From Bilifractor sp002394235 (GTDB lineage: Bacteria > Bacillota > Clostridia > Lachnospirales > Lachnospiraceae), in contig NZ_JBQKGJ010000003.1 in assembly GCF_052118845.1 (NCBI RefSeq), positions 62,001 through 126,000 on the forward strand: a stretch of 64,000 bases of DNA, written 5' to 3'. Every line of letters starts with the position of its first letter. The stretch's first letter is position 1. The notes under the pieces are model-generated. The model was not told the origin of the DNA. It was given only the letters and a program-made list of their open reading frames with translations, and did not search any database. Below are positions 41,804-49,906 of the stretch, in pieces. Both the position numbers and the translations under genes were made by a program.

Positions 41804-42770
41804 ACATCTTCCTTATCCGTTTACGTATATTCTCTACGGAAAAGCCATTGGCCTTCGCCGTCAGAAGAATCCGTACCATTCGTATTTCATTCTCTCTGGC
41901 CAGATAATAGGCGATCAGAGGTCCGACTGACACACTGTTTCTCTTTTGTGGAAGAATAGCTTCAATAATACGGTTGTCGCACCAGCATTCAAAGGCGGAA
42001 GGGGAATCCTTCAGCGCCTCACAAGCCTCCGCGAATCCATGACTGTTGAGATAATCGTTGAGGGAAGCTTCTCCCGAGACAGCCGCTGCTGCCAGAATAT
42101 CGATATTCAGAGTGCTGCACGGGGAGAGCGCCTCCTTCAGAAATTCCAGATCCTTACCGGTTCTCTGTGCGCGCACAGCTATTTTGATGTCTGTGACAGC
42201 TACTGAAGATTCTTCGTAATCCTTCAGAAGCCGGTTTTTGGACCGGCGTCCGGCTCTCCCGCAGGCATCCAGACATCCCCGATCGATGATCAGATCGCAT
42301 TTCTGACCATTCTGGGTGCGGATCATCGTCTCCAGCGCCCGCTGTGCCGGCTTTCGCATATGCTCCGGGAGCGCACCGTAATCTTTTTCTCTGAGAATTC
42401 TGCGGATTTCCTCTTTTCCAAAACCCTCGATGTCATAATACAGATGATTCGGGTGATCCGTTGTGCAGAGCTCCCGGATTCCGGCCTTCAGATTGTGATA
42501 CAGCCGTGGGTAGGAAAGCACCCGGAAAATACCGGGATCCGCCTTGAGCTCCTTCATCAGATCCGCAGTTTTCTTCTCTTCTGCTTCCAGTATCTGTACA
42601 CCGTCATCCTCTGGGGGTGAACCGTCACCCCATCCCCGGTCAGACAGGAACTGCAGGATCTCCCTGCAGTCCTTCATTTCGGACATTCTCCGGATATCCT
42701 CGTCCGAGAGCAGAAGCTTCTCTTTCACCCGGATTCTGGCAACCGCGTATATGTAGTCCAGGTCACTCAT
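41796..42770 (-). CDS. ntpC: V-type ATP synthase subunit C
   Basis: Connects the V1 central shaft to the membrane rotor (subunit d type). The 324-aa protein begins MSDLDYIYAVARIRVKEKLL and is largely helical, ending with KANGFSVENIRKRIRKMYG. Start at 42770 is preferred; the longer frame adds residues overlapping subunit E. Overlaps E by 8 bp. Confidence 0.93.
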   Translation of the reverse strand: MSDLDYIYAVARIRVKEKLLLSDEDIRRMSEMKDCREILQFLSDRGWGDGSPPEDDGVQILEAEEKKTADLMKELKADPGIFRVLSYPRLYHNLKAGIRELCTTDHPNHLYYDIEGFGKEEIRRILREKDYGALPEHMRKPAQRALETMIRTQNGQKCDLIIDRGCLDACGRAGRRSKNRLLKDYEESSVAVTDIKIAVRAQRTGKDLEFLKEALSPCSTLNIDILAAAAVSGEASLNDYLNSHGFAEACEALKDSPSAFECWCDNRIIEAILPQKRNSVSVGPLIAYYLARENEIRMVRILLTAKANGFSVENIRKRIRKMYG

Positions 42771-43374
42771 ATCGTTTCTCCTGTCGGAACAGCATCTCAT
42801 GAACCGCATCCTGAAGCAGATCCATCTTCTCCTCAAAGAGCGCTTTCAGAGTACAGTTCTCGTCAATTCCTCCGTATCGAAGCAGAAATCCGTTTTCGAT
42901 ATCCGCCGGATTCCTGGAAATCTGAAGCGATCCACCGGCGTCCCCTGCGATCCGGTCAAGCCGGTCTTCAAAGCCGGAGGGAAGTCTGTGCAGATCTCTC
43001 TGTCCAAACAGGATCTCTCCGTTTTCCGCCCGGATATATCTGCGTACAAGGTCCTCAATCATCCTGAAATACTGGCTGTCGTCTCTGTCTGCCAGTTCAT
43101 GGCAGGCTTTCTGTATGGTCTTATGGATGATTGCCTGCTTTTCCGAGAGAAGTGCCTCCCGCGTTTCTCGCGCAGCCCGGGAGGCAATCGATGCCGCATA
43201 GGTCTCCGCGTCGCGTTCTGCCTTCTGTCTGGTCCGGACAAGCAGGTCTGTGCGTTCATTCTCTGCCCTCTTCAATATTTCTTCCGCGTCGTCCTGTGCC
43301 TTTCGGAGAATGGCGGAAGCCTTCTCCCCGGCCTCCTGAAGGATACTCCCGGTAATCTTTTCTAATCCTTCCAT
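42763..43374 (-). CDS. ntpE: V-type ATP synthase subunit E
   Basis: Peripheral stator stalk. The 203-aa protein has a long charged N-terminal coiled coil (KASAILRKAQDDAEEILKRA) and a C-terminal globular part that starts around RYIRAENGEILFGQRD. It lies after subunit K with a 153-bp spacer. Confidence 0.92.
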   Translation of the reverse strand: MEGLEKITGSILQEAGEKASAILRKAQDDAEEILKRAENERTDLLVRTRQKAERDAETYAASIASRAARETREALLSEKQAIIHKTIQKACHELADRDDSQYFRMIEDLVRRYIRAENGEILFGQRDLHRLPSGFEDRLDRIAGDAGGSLQISRNPADIENGFLLRYGGIDENCTLKALFEEKMDLLQDAVHEMLFRQEKRYE

Positions 43375-43527
43375 ATCTGTCTCCCTGTCATTCCTGTTTT
43401 CTGTTTATCCGCCAACATGTTTCCGGCTGTGGGCAGCGGATCTGTTCGGGGGTTCCTGCCTGTCCACATGTGTACGGCGGTTTTGCTGTCTATCCGCTGA
43501 CGTATTTTTGGCAGACGCGGATGTTCA

Positions 43528-43992
43528 TCAGATTCCGCTCACTGAAAGGATGGAAATCAGAAGCGCCAGGATAGCGTAAGTCTCAACCATCGCGGGGAAC
43601 AGCATGGCTTTTCCGAACTGATCAGGCTTCTTTGCGATAAGTCCGATGGAGGCCACAGAGGTTCTTCCCTGATGATAGGCGGAGATCAACCCTACGAGGG
43701 CAATCGGCAGGCAGGCGAACAGATAAAGCATGCCGGTCGCGGTATCTGTTACAGGGCTGCCGCCGAGAATCCCGATGCTGGAGAGTGTGATAAAGGCTAC
43801 CAGCAATCCGTAGATACCCTGTGTGCCCGGGAGAAGCTGAAGCAGAAGAACCTTTGCGAACTGCTCCGGATCCTCCGACACAACTCCCGCGGCAGCCTGA
43901 CCGGCGATTCCGACTCCCCAGGCAGATCCGATGCCCGGCAGTGCTGTCGCCAGTGCAGCGCCCATGAGTGCAAAAACCATTCCCATATTCAT
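43528..43992 (-). CDS. ntpK: V-type ATP synthase subunit K (rotor ring), Na+-type residues
   Basis: Rotor ring proteolipid. The 154-aa protein has four helices in two repeats. Residues that bind Na+ in Enterococcus hirae NtpK are conserved: L, T and Q in LLPGTQG (helix 2), Q in AYHQGRTS, and the ion-carrying E in MVETYAIL. This predicts sodium coupling (known for the E. hirae structure; extension to this protein is inference). Two bp before subunit I. Confidence 0.95.
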   Translation of the reverse strand: MNMGMVFALMGAALATALPGIGSAWGVGIAGQAAAGVVSEDPEQFAKVLLLQLLPGTQGIYGLLVAFITLSSIGILGGSPVTDTATGMLYLFACLPIALVGLISAYHQGRTSVASIGLIAKKPDQFGKAMLFPAMVETYAILALLISILSVSGI

Positions 43993-43994
43993 AG

Positions 43995-46016
43995 TTACTT
44001 TTCCTCCTTGATCTGGATGTATTTTGTCATTGTATGGAAAGGAGCGAAGGGTCTGCCCCCTGCCTCATAGAACTTGCCGAAGAATTCTACGTACTGAAGC
44101 CGGTTTGTATGAACATATGCCCCAAGTGCGTTGATCGCGATATTCAGGGTATGCCCCAGCAGAAATACCACGATGAAAATGATTATTTTCGCGGGCCCTG
44201 AACCGAACATGGAGCCCATCATATTGATAACATTCGCGATGACGCCTGTTGCCAGCCCTAGAGCCAGAAGCCTTGAATAAGACAGAACATCGGACAGCCA
44301 GCTGGTTACTCCGTAGAGATCATAGGCGCCGAGCGCGATACGGATCGCCCAGTTCTTTCTGGAACGTCCCGACATCAGAAGGATCATCAGAGCGCCCGCT
44401 GCCGCACAAGCCCTTGCCGAAACGGAGACTCCGTCAGAAAACACAAAGGTCATTCCCGAGATGGAATGGAACAGATCCGTCGGCAGGAGCATCAGGATCA
44501 ATCCCGTCAGAAACAGGTACCAGGACACCACATCAGAGAAAAAACCAGTAATGTCGCGATCCCTCAGCATCTCAAAACCCTTGATGCCGAGACCGGTGTA
44601 CAGGTGTATGATACCGAAGAAAAGACACCAGATCAGAAGCCGCATCGGATTGTTGAGCGGGGCAAACCACAGAGGCTTAAGAACAACGGTATCCGCCGGA
44701 ACTCCCATCCATGTATGAGCGACGACATCAATCACGTCCCCAAAGAATCCGCCGTACATGAACCCCCAGAAGGCTGTGGATATTCCGCAGAAGAAAAAAA
44801 GCTTCAGAAAGCGCTTCAGCCCGCGGTCCAGATTTCTGTGTTTCAAAAGAAGGATGCTGCAGATGAGTGCCATGACGATCCCGTACCCGGCGTCTGAGAG
44901 CATCATCCCGAAGAAAAACACATAAAACACGGACATGACTGCCGTCGGATCCACCTTGCCATGCTGGGGCAGGCCGTAAGATTCCAGAACTCCCTCTGCC
45001 GATTCGGCAAAACGGTTATTTTTCAGAAGTGTCGGCTCGATTTCGTCCTCCCGCTTCTCTTCGGTCTCCACAAAGGCGCCATACTTCTCGGACAGAAACT
45101 GCCCGATACGTTCAGCCTGGGCGGCAGGAACCCATCCTTCCAGAAAGAACACGTTTCTGCTCATGGGAATCTGACCGAGAAGCCGGTACTTCTCCGCGCG
45201 GGTGCGGTAATAATCCGCCATGATCCGGAAGTTTTCCCTCTCACCCGCATAGGAAGCGATCCGATCCTTCAGATTCTCAATCTGCTGCTTCTGCTCACGA
45301 ATTTCGTTCTCGCATCCGGCAATCACCTCTGCCGGGATTCCGGTCACCGGAAGCGACGGACGGACAAAACCCGCTGACCGGAGGCTTTCCTCCACAGAGC
45401 GCTCCTCATCGGCAAGACAAAGCACCCAGATGCAGGTCATTTCATTTTCGGAGGACAAAATCTCACAGATGACCGCGGCTGGTTCCGAAAGGCTGCCGGA
45501 AGCGGTCGCGAGAATCTTTTCCGTGCTCCAGATTCCCGGAAGCGTCCCGATCAGAACAGATGTTTTCCTGGTTCCGGTCATGCTCATCGGTATGTCGAGA
45601 TTCCTCCACGGGGTAAGACTTTCTTTCAGATTTTCGTCCTTCTGTATGATAACGCCGCATTCCTGGATTTTTCTCTCCGCTGACAGAAGGTCTGCGACCT
45701 CGACATTGAATTGATGACGGTTCCGGATGGCTTCCTGGTAGACGGAGCGTTCCAAAGCCTCCTTTCCTGAAAAAAGTCCGCCGGTCTTTCCTCCGGGGTA
45801 CTGTTTCAGGAGGGTGAGTGCATCCTCAAAGCAGGCAGCGCGCTTCTCATATTTGGATCTGGCTGCCTGTGTGTCTTTCTCCGACAAATCGGAGGTTTCG
45901 CCCAGATCCTCAAGACGCATCTCCATGATCCCCATCGACTGCAATGTCTCAAGAATGGCCTTTCTGTTGCGGTTCAATGCGCAGATGCCAAGCTTCTGCA
46001 TTTTTACAATTGCCAT
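43995..46016 (-). CDS. ntpI: V-type ATP synthase subunit I
   Basis: Stator subunit (a-type) providing the ion half-channels. The 673-aa protein has a cytosolic N-terminal half rich in coiled coil and a C-terminal half with about eight helices, including RLLALGLATGVIANVINMMG and the conserved arginine context SYSRLLALG. It follows the small H subunit closely and overlaps none. Confidence 0.94.
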   Translation of the reverse strand: MAIVKMQKLGICALNRNRKAILETLQSMGIMEMRLEDLGETSDLSEKDTQAARSKYEKRAACFEDALTLLKQYPGGKTGGLFSGKEALERSVYQEAIRNRHQFNVEVADLLSAERKIQECGVIIQKDENLKESLTPWRNLDIPMSMTGTRKTSVLIGTLPGIWSTEKILATASGSLSEPAAVICEILSSENEMTCIWVLCLADEERSVEESLRSAGFVRPSLPVTGIPAEVIAGCENEIREQKQQIENLKDRIASYAGERENFRIMADYYRTRAEKYRLLGQIPMSRNVFFLEGWVPAAQAERIGQFLSEKYGAFVETEEKREDEIEPTLLKNNRFAESAEGVLESYGLPQHGKVDPTAVMSVFYVFFFGMMLSDAGYGIVMALICSILLLKHRNLDRGLKRFLKLFFFCGISTAFWGFMYGGFFGDVIDVVAHTWMGVPADTVVLKPLWFAPLNNPMRLLIWCLFFGIIHLYTGLGIKGFEMLRDRDITGFFSDVVSWYLFLTGLILMLLPTDLFHSISGMTFVFSDGVSVSARACAAAGALMILLMSGRSRKNWAIRIALGAYDLYGVTSWLSDVLSYSRLLALGLATGVIANVINMMGSMFGSGPAKIIIFIVVFLLGHTLNIAINALGAYVHTNRLQYVEFFGKFYEAGGRPFAPFHTMTKYIQIKEEK

Positions 46017-46033
46017 TCAGATTCCACCTTTAT

Positions 46034-46348
46034 TTATCCGCCAAGTACAAGGCGTATCACGTTCTCTATTGCCGCCGGTTCCTGTTCCGCTGCCTTCTGC
46101 CTGAGCCTTGCGCATTCCTGCCCGGCTGCTGCAGAGGCTTCCCTCAGCAGCTGCTCTCCGGCTTCCTTCGCAGCTTCCATCGCCTCTGAATAATCTGCGG
46201 CGGCTTCCTGCTCCGCATCTTTCCGGATCCGGTCCGCATCCATGCCTGCCTGTTTTACGATGGATGCGGCGCGGTTCTTTGCTTCAATGATCCGGGCTTC
46301 GGCCTCCGCTTCCGCGTCTTTCACAGTCTGAATCGCATCGGACAGCAT
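46034..46348 (-). CDS. V-type ATP synthase subunit H/G (peripheral stalk)
   Basis: A 104-aa, almost entirely coiled-coil protein (MLSDAIQTVKDAEAEAEARI; KEAGEQLLREASAAAGQE), the small partner of subunit E in the stator. Archaeal and bacterial operons name it AhaH, NtpF or subunit G. Start at 46348 has GAGGTGG upstream; a longer frame to 46522 is not family-like. First gene of the V-ATPase operon. Confidence 0.85.
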   Translation of the reverse strand: MLSDAIQTVKDAEAEAEARIIEAKNRAASIVKQAGMDADRIRKDAEQEAAADYSEAMEAAKEAGEQLLREASAAAGQECARLRQKAAEQEPAAIENVIRLVLGG

Positions 46349-46993
46349 ACTGTCACCACCTCTTTTCTGCAAAAATAAAAAATCACCGGCATTACGGTCA
46401 CGAATATAGGTCAAGAATATAGGTGCGTTGTCAGTGATATACGTTTGAGATGTTATCCGGCTTCTCTCCGCCGGCCTGTGCAATTGGCTGGTATTCCACT
46501 TATGAAACGCAACGTTCTGCATATCGAAGAAGCGACAAATCGCGACGGATTGCGTGTCATAAAAGATCTGTGTGGATTCATCCGTTGTCTGAAACTGATG
46601 ATAACAATATTATAGACATCTGTTCCGCGTTTTTCAATCATTTGTGTATAAAATTCGCAGGATTACGATAAAATATCTTTAGACCATGATTATTCGCAAA
46701 CCATATGGCAGAAAGATATATTACGCATACATTTGCACAAAATCAGAAAATCCGGATTATGAATAATAGCGAAAGTCATCTGTGGATCCGGCTTATCGTT
46801 CGCAGGATCTGAAAATTAGATGGAAATATTGATTTAGATCGAGAAGAGAGAATAAGAACGGAGAGAAAAAAGAAGGATGGTCAACTGCACACAGCATGAC
46901 ATGATCGCAGAGAGCTCCCGCGTTCAGCAGACGAAAGGTTTGTATTTCAGGAAGAGAGGACAAGGAAGAGGAAAAGAGAAACAGGAAAGAGGA
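46349..46993. other. V-ATPase leader and spacer, no gene recognised
   Basis: About 645 bp. It contains the V-ATPase promoter (46609-46637) and a leader of about 250 nt. A purine-rich plus-strand stretch lies near 46840-46990. A 54-codon plus-strand frame ending at 47041 crosses the terminator and has no proper ribosome site, so it is not called. Confidence 0.5.
46609..46637 (-). promoter_or_regulatory. Promoter of the V-ATPase operon
   Basis: Minus strand TTGAAA-17 bp-TATAAT (46632-46637 and 46609-46614). The start point near 46602 gives a leader of about 250 nt before the first V-ATPase gene, long enough for leader regulation. Confidence 0.78.
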
Positions 46994-47042
46994 CAAAAAA
47001 ATGGGCTGTTCCGCTTTCTCGTCACGAAACAGCCCTTTTAAT
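46994..47042. terminator. Bidirectional terminator of an orphan transcription unit
   Basis: GGGCTGTT/AACAGCCC stem with an extended GC-containing middle. On the minus strand it is followed by TTTTTTTG, on the plus strand by TTTT. It would stop the orphan minus-strand transcript starting near 47463 and shield the V-ATPase promoter. Confidence 0.85.
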
Positions 47043-47061
47043 GAATTTCTAGAAGCTTCAC
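47038..47061 (-). CDS. Seven-codon micro-ORF with strong ribosome site
   Basis: GTG-initiated frame encoding MKLLEIH, preceded by AAAAGGAGG with seven bases to the start codon and ending directly before the terminator stem. The ribosome site is one of the best in the region, yet the frame is only seven codons. It may be the remnant of a deleted gene, or a leader-type peptide. Translation is unproven. Confidence 0.3.
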   Translation of the reverse strand: MKLLEIH

Positions 47062-47469
47062 TTTATAACCTCCTTTTCTATATTCTGTTATTTCATCAAG
47101 ATTCCTTCCTGTCTCCTGAATTTGAAAAGCCTTTCACCCTGGGGTTCCAGATCTTATTCCTGAGATTCCGCCGTTGTTTCCGAATTCTGTATTCAGTGCT
47201 GACTTTTGAATTCTCTCTTCCTTTGAATCACTCATCTTCTGTCTTCAGAAGCATTTCGCGTTCCTGGAATCGTCATTTCTGCAACCTGCTGCGCAGGTTC
47301 ACCATAAGCATCTGCTCTCTCGAATTCATTCTCTTCCGAGAACCATCCACTGACAGTTCCGGGAAGGTTTCTCTTCTGTGGAGTTTCTGCACTATCTTCT
47401 GTCAGGAACTCTTCAAAGGGAAGAAAAGAGGAAACTTCCGGTTCGGAAAGATATCTTGTTGTTACTTAT
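47062..47469 (-). ncRNA. Orphan transcript of about 470 nt, possible sRNA or decayed gene
   Basis: Sequence between a consensus promoter (47470-47498) and a strong terminator (46994-47042). The longest frames starting with plausible codons are 33-39 aa (for example MSDSKEERIQKSALNTEF, GTG-initiated VQKLHRRETFPEL), in different frames with modest ribosome sites. This pattern fits either a non-coding RNA or a pseudogene with frameshifts. The opposite-strand 173-codon frame has biased composition and no ribosome site. Confidence 0.4.
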
Positions 47470-47498
47470 ATAATACTGATATATCTTCACTTTGTCAA
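47470..47498 (-). promoter_or_regulatory. Strong orphan promoter
   Basis: Minus strand TTGACA-17 bp-TATTAT (47493-47498 and 47470-47475), the only perfect -35 found in the window. It is 57 bp from the end of repeat copy C. Confidence 0.75.
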
Positions 47499-47554
47499 GC
47501 GTTATTTGATAATAATTTATGAATATAATTATATTCAGAATATTGTGCAAGGCC

Positions 47555-47650
47555 ACGAGATAAAACACTCTGCGCGAGTTTTATCTCGCTATCGCGACGC
47601 TCGCCGTACACGAATACTTCGCATTCGGCTGCGGCTCACTGTTCGCGTAA
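47555..47650 (-). repeat. Terminator-linked 96-bp repeat, copy C
   Basis: Full-length copy with two differences from copy B. It starts (TTACGCG) right after the aldo/keto reductase terminator and ends near the orphan promoter. Same orientation relative to the terminator as all other copies. Confidence 0.92.
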
Positions 47651-47709
47651 ATAAAATACCGGTACAATTTTTGCGGAAGGATAAACAACTTCGTCGTATT
47701 GTACCGGTA
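47651..47709 (-). terminator. Terminator after the aldo/keto reductase gene
   Basis: Perfect 12-bp stem TACCGGTACAAT/ATTGTACCGGTA (47657-47709) with a long loop, followed on the minus strand by TTTTATTTAC. Twenty bp after the gene's stop. Confidence 0.8.
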
Positions 47710-47729
47710 AAAGGAAATTCTTTTTAAGG

Positions 47730-48761
47730 TTAGAAAGGCCTGTGGTTTTCATCGTAATTGATGCCGCAGATCTGGTCTATCCGGATCAGCTCCTCATCAC
47801 TGAAATCGGTGTGACCGATAATTTTTACATTTTCCGCAATCTGCTCCGGTCTTGAGGCACCGATCAGAACTGAGCAGACATGATCATCCTTGAGGATCCA
47901 CGCAAGCGCCATCTCGGCAAGCGTCTGTCCTCTCTCGCCGGCGAGCTTATCGAGTGCCCTGATCTGACGCAGCCTGTTCTCGGTGAGGTCGGAGGCATGG
48001 AGAAATCTTCCGTCCTTCGCGATCCGGCTGTCATCCGGAATCCCGTTGATGTACCGGTTCGAGAGCAACCCCTGCGCGAGAGGGCTGAAGGCGATGATGC
48101 CCATTCCGTTTTCGTAGCAGAAATCCTTCACGCCGTCTTCTTCGATGGTACGGTCAAAAATGGAATAACGCCGCTGATTAACAATCAGCGGGAGATGAAT
48201 CTCTGCTGCAATCTCAATCGCGCGTTCGGTGTGCTCTCTGTCGTAATTTGAGATTCCGGCATAGAGCGCCTTGCCACTTCTGACGATCTGATTCAGCGCG
48301 TCCATTGTCTCTTCCAGAGGCGTTTCGGGATCCATTCTGTGATGATAAAAAATGTCAACATATTCCAGTCCCAGACGCTTCAGGCTCTGATCAATGCTGG
48401 CAGTAAGATATTTTTTGCTTCCCCAGTTTCCATACGGGCCTTCCCACATATCATAGCCCGCTTTAGTTGTAATGACGAGTTCATCCCGGTACGGCATGAA
48501 ATCCTCGCGCAGGATTCTTCCCGCATTTGCCTCGGCGCTTCCGTACACAGGGCCGTAATTATTTGCGAGATCAAACTGGGTGATGCCAAGATCGAAGGCG
48601 GTCCGGCACATTGCCTTCATGTTGTCGTAATTGCCGTTGCTGCCGAAGTTGTGCCAGAAGCCGAGAGAAACCGCGGGGAATTTCAGCCCGCTGGCTCCGA
48701 CGTGGTTGTAAGTCATACCGGAGTATCTTCCCGGATCTGCAATGTAAACGTCCTTTTCCAT
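47730..48761 (-). CDS. Aldo/keto reductase, YghZ/Gpr-like
   Basis: NADPH-dependent reductase of the AKR superfamily, closest in motifs to L-glyceraldehyde-3-phosphate reductase. The 343-aa protein begins YIADPGRYSGMTYNHVGASG. Catalytic tetrad contexts are present: FDLANNYGPVYGSAEAN (D, Y), VITTKAGYDMW (K) and DIFYHHRMDPETP (H). It lies 48 bp after a LysR gene on the same strand, so the two are probably co-transcribed. Substrate is uncertain. Confidence 0.92.
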   Translation of the reverse strand: MEKDVYIADPGRYSGMTYNHVGASGLKFPAVSLGFWHNFGSNGNYDNMKAMCRTAFDLGITQFDLANNYGPVYGSAEANAGRILREDFMPYRDELVITTKAGYDMWEGPYGNWGSKKYLTASIDQSLKRLGLEYVDIFYHHRMDPETPLEETMDALNQIVRSGKALYAGISNYDREHTERAIEIAAEIHLPLIVNQRRYSIFDRTIEEDGVKDFCYENGMGIIAFSPLAQGLLSNRYINGIPDDSRIAKDGRFLHASDLTENRLRQIRALDKLAGERGQTLAEMALAWILKDDHVCSVLIGASRPEQIAENVKIIGHTDFSDEELIRIDQICGINYDENHRPF

Positions 48762-48809
48762 TCCTGTCTTCTTACCCCTTTCCTTTTGGGTGATGCATAA
48801 AATCTGCGC

Positions 48810-49685
48810 TCAGATATTCCGGCAGGTATCAAGAATGTACTGATACAGGGTTCGTACAGCTGGAGCCATTAACGCAGGATTCAGACACGCCAGGCCGATC
48901 TCCCGGTATGCGTCCGGATCCATGCGATATCGTCTGACATTATAGGGAATGTCGTTCATGACGAGTTCAGGCATGATACAGATTCCAAATCCCTTTGCGA
49001 CCATGATGACCGTAGAAAGGTCATCCAGTACGTGATAGCGAATCTGCGTGGAAAAATTGTTCTGCCGCAGATAATTCTGTATATCGGCGTCGGTGGACTC
49101 TCTCTGCGCCACGAAATGATGGTGGCTCATCTCCTCAATTCCGATGGTATCTCCCTCGGATTTCTTCTCAAAGTCGGCGGAGACAATACAGAGCAGAGGA
49201 TCCTTGTAAAAAATCTCAATCGGAATATCTCCGGCGCTCGATGCCGAAAGAAAGCCAAAATCAACGATTCCATTCTTGATCCAGTAACGGACATCATCGT
49301 AGGTCCCCTCAAAGACCTCAATCCGGATTGCAGGATACTGCGCCTCAAAAGAATGGATGATATCCGGGATCCAGTTGGTGCAAGCACTTGAGAAACAGCC
49401 GATCTTCACAGTTCCGGTCTTCAGGCCCTTATACTCCGCCACGACCTGCTGCAGACGCTCATCACTGTTCAATACCGAATTCACGTAGGGAAGAATGTGT
49501 TCTCCGTAATTGGTCAGGGTGACTCCCGATTTGTTGCGGGTAAGAACCGCAAAACCAAGTTCCTTCTCCATCGCGGAGATCGAATGACTGATAGCGGACG
49601 GCGTGAGGCCGAGTACATCAGCTGCCTTGTGGAAACTTCCCATCTCTGCAACAGTTTTGAATACCTGATACGTAAGTAGTGTCAT
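48810..49685 (-). CDS. LysR family transcriptional regulator
   Basis: A 291-aa LysR-type protein. The N-terminal winged helix-turn-helix is clear (MGSFHKAADVLGLTPSAISH), followed by the linker helix and a periplasmic-binding-like effector domain (GTVKIGCFSSACTNW). Start at 49685 gives the canonical MTLLTYQVFKTVAEMGSF. Its own promoter has a palindrome over the -35, compatible with autoregulation. Likely controls itself, the adjacent reductase, or the por operon; the target is not shown by the sequence. Confidence 0.93.
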   Translation of the reverse strand: MTLLTYQVFKTVAEMGSFHKAADVLGLTPSAISHSISAMEKELGFAVLTRNKSGVTLTNYGEHILPYVNSVLNSDERLQQVVAEYKGLKTGTVKIGCFSSACTNWIPDIIHSFEAQYPAIRIEVFEGTYDDVRYWIKNGIVDFGFLSASSAGDIPIEIFYKDPLLCIVSADFEKKSEGDTIGIEEMSHHHFVAQRESTDADIQNYLRQNNFSTQIRYHVLDDLSTVIMVAKGFGICIMPELVMNDIPYNVRRYRMDPDAYREIGLACLNPALMAPAVRTLYQYILDTCRNI

Positions 49686-49789
49686 CGATTCCCTTTCTTT
49701 ATACGGATTTCTGTTCCTTGATATGAATCTCTGCGCGGAGGATCTCTGAAAAGTCCTGCCGGCCATATCTATTGACTATATCTATTGAA

Positions 49790-49818
49790 ATGATAGCACA
49801 ATAACATAAATAGGGTAA
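49790..49818 (-). promoter_or_regulatory. LysR gene promoter
   Basis: Minus strand TTACCC-17 bp-TATCAT (49813-49818 and 49790-49795). The -35 lies inside the palindrome at 49805-49828. Confidence 0.5.
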
Positions 49819-49828
49819 CATATTTATG
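49805..49828. promoter_or_regulatory. Palindrome over the LysR promoter
   Basis: CATAAATA-8 bp-TATTTATG, a perfect 8-bp inverted repeat that covers the -35 of the LysR gene. Interrupted palindromes of this size with T-rich arms are typical LysR operators. Confidence 0.55.
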
Positions 49829-49906
49829 TGCGATATGGAAGCCCCTCTGCCGCGTCCGTTTTTGCCGTTCATTTTCCGAATTCAGGAGTATTCAGAAGGC
49901 AGGAGC

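Noticed and set aside
46870..47041. 54-codon plus-strand frame in the V-ATPase upstream region
   Set aside because: It runs through the terminator stem and the supposed ribosome site touches the ATG. Purine-rich composition alone explains the open frame.
47001..47522. 173-codon plus-strand open frame
   Set aside because: The frame is dominated by T/C-rich sequence, starts inside a terminator stem, has no ribosome site and lies opposite a consensus promoter. Likely a chance frame.
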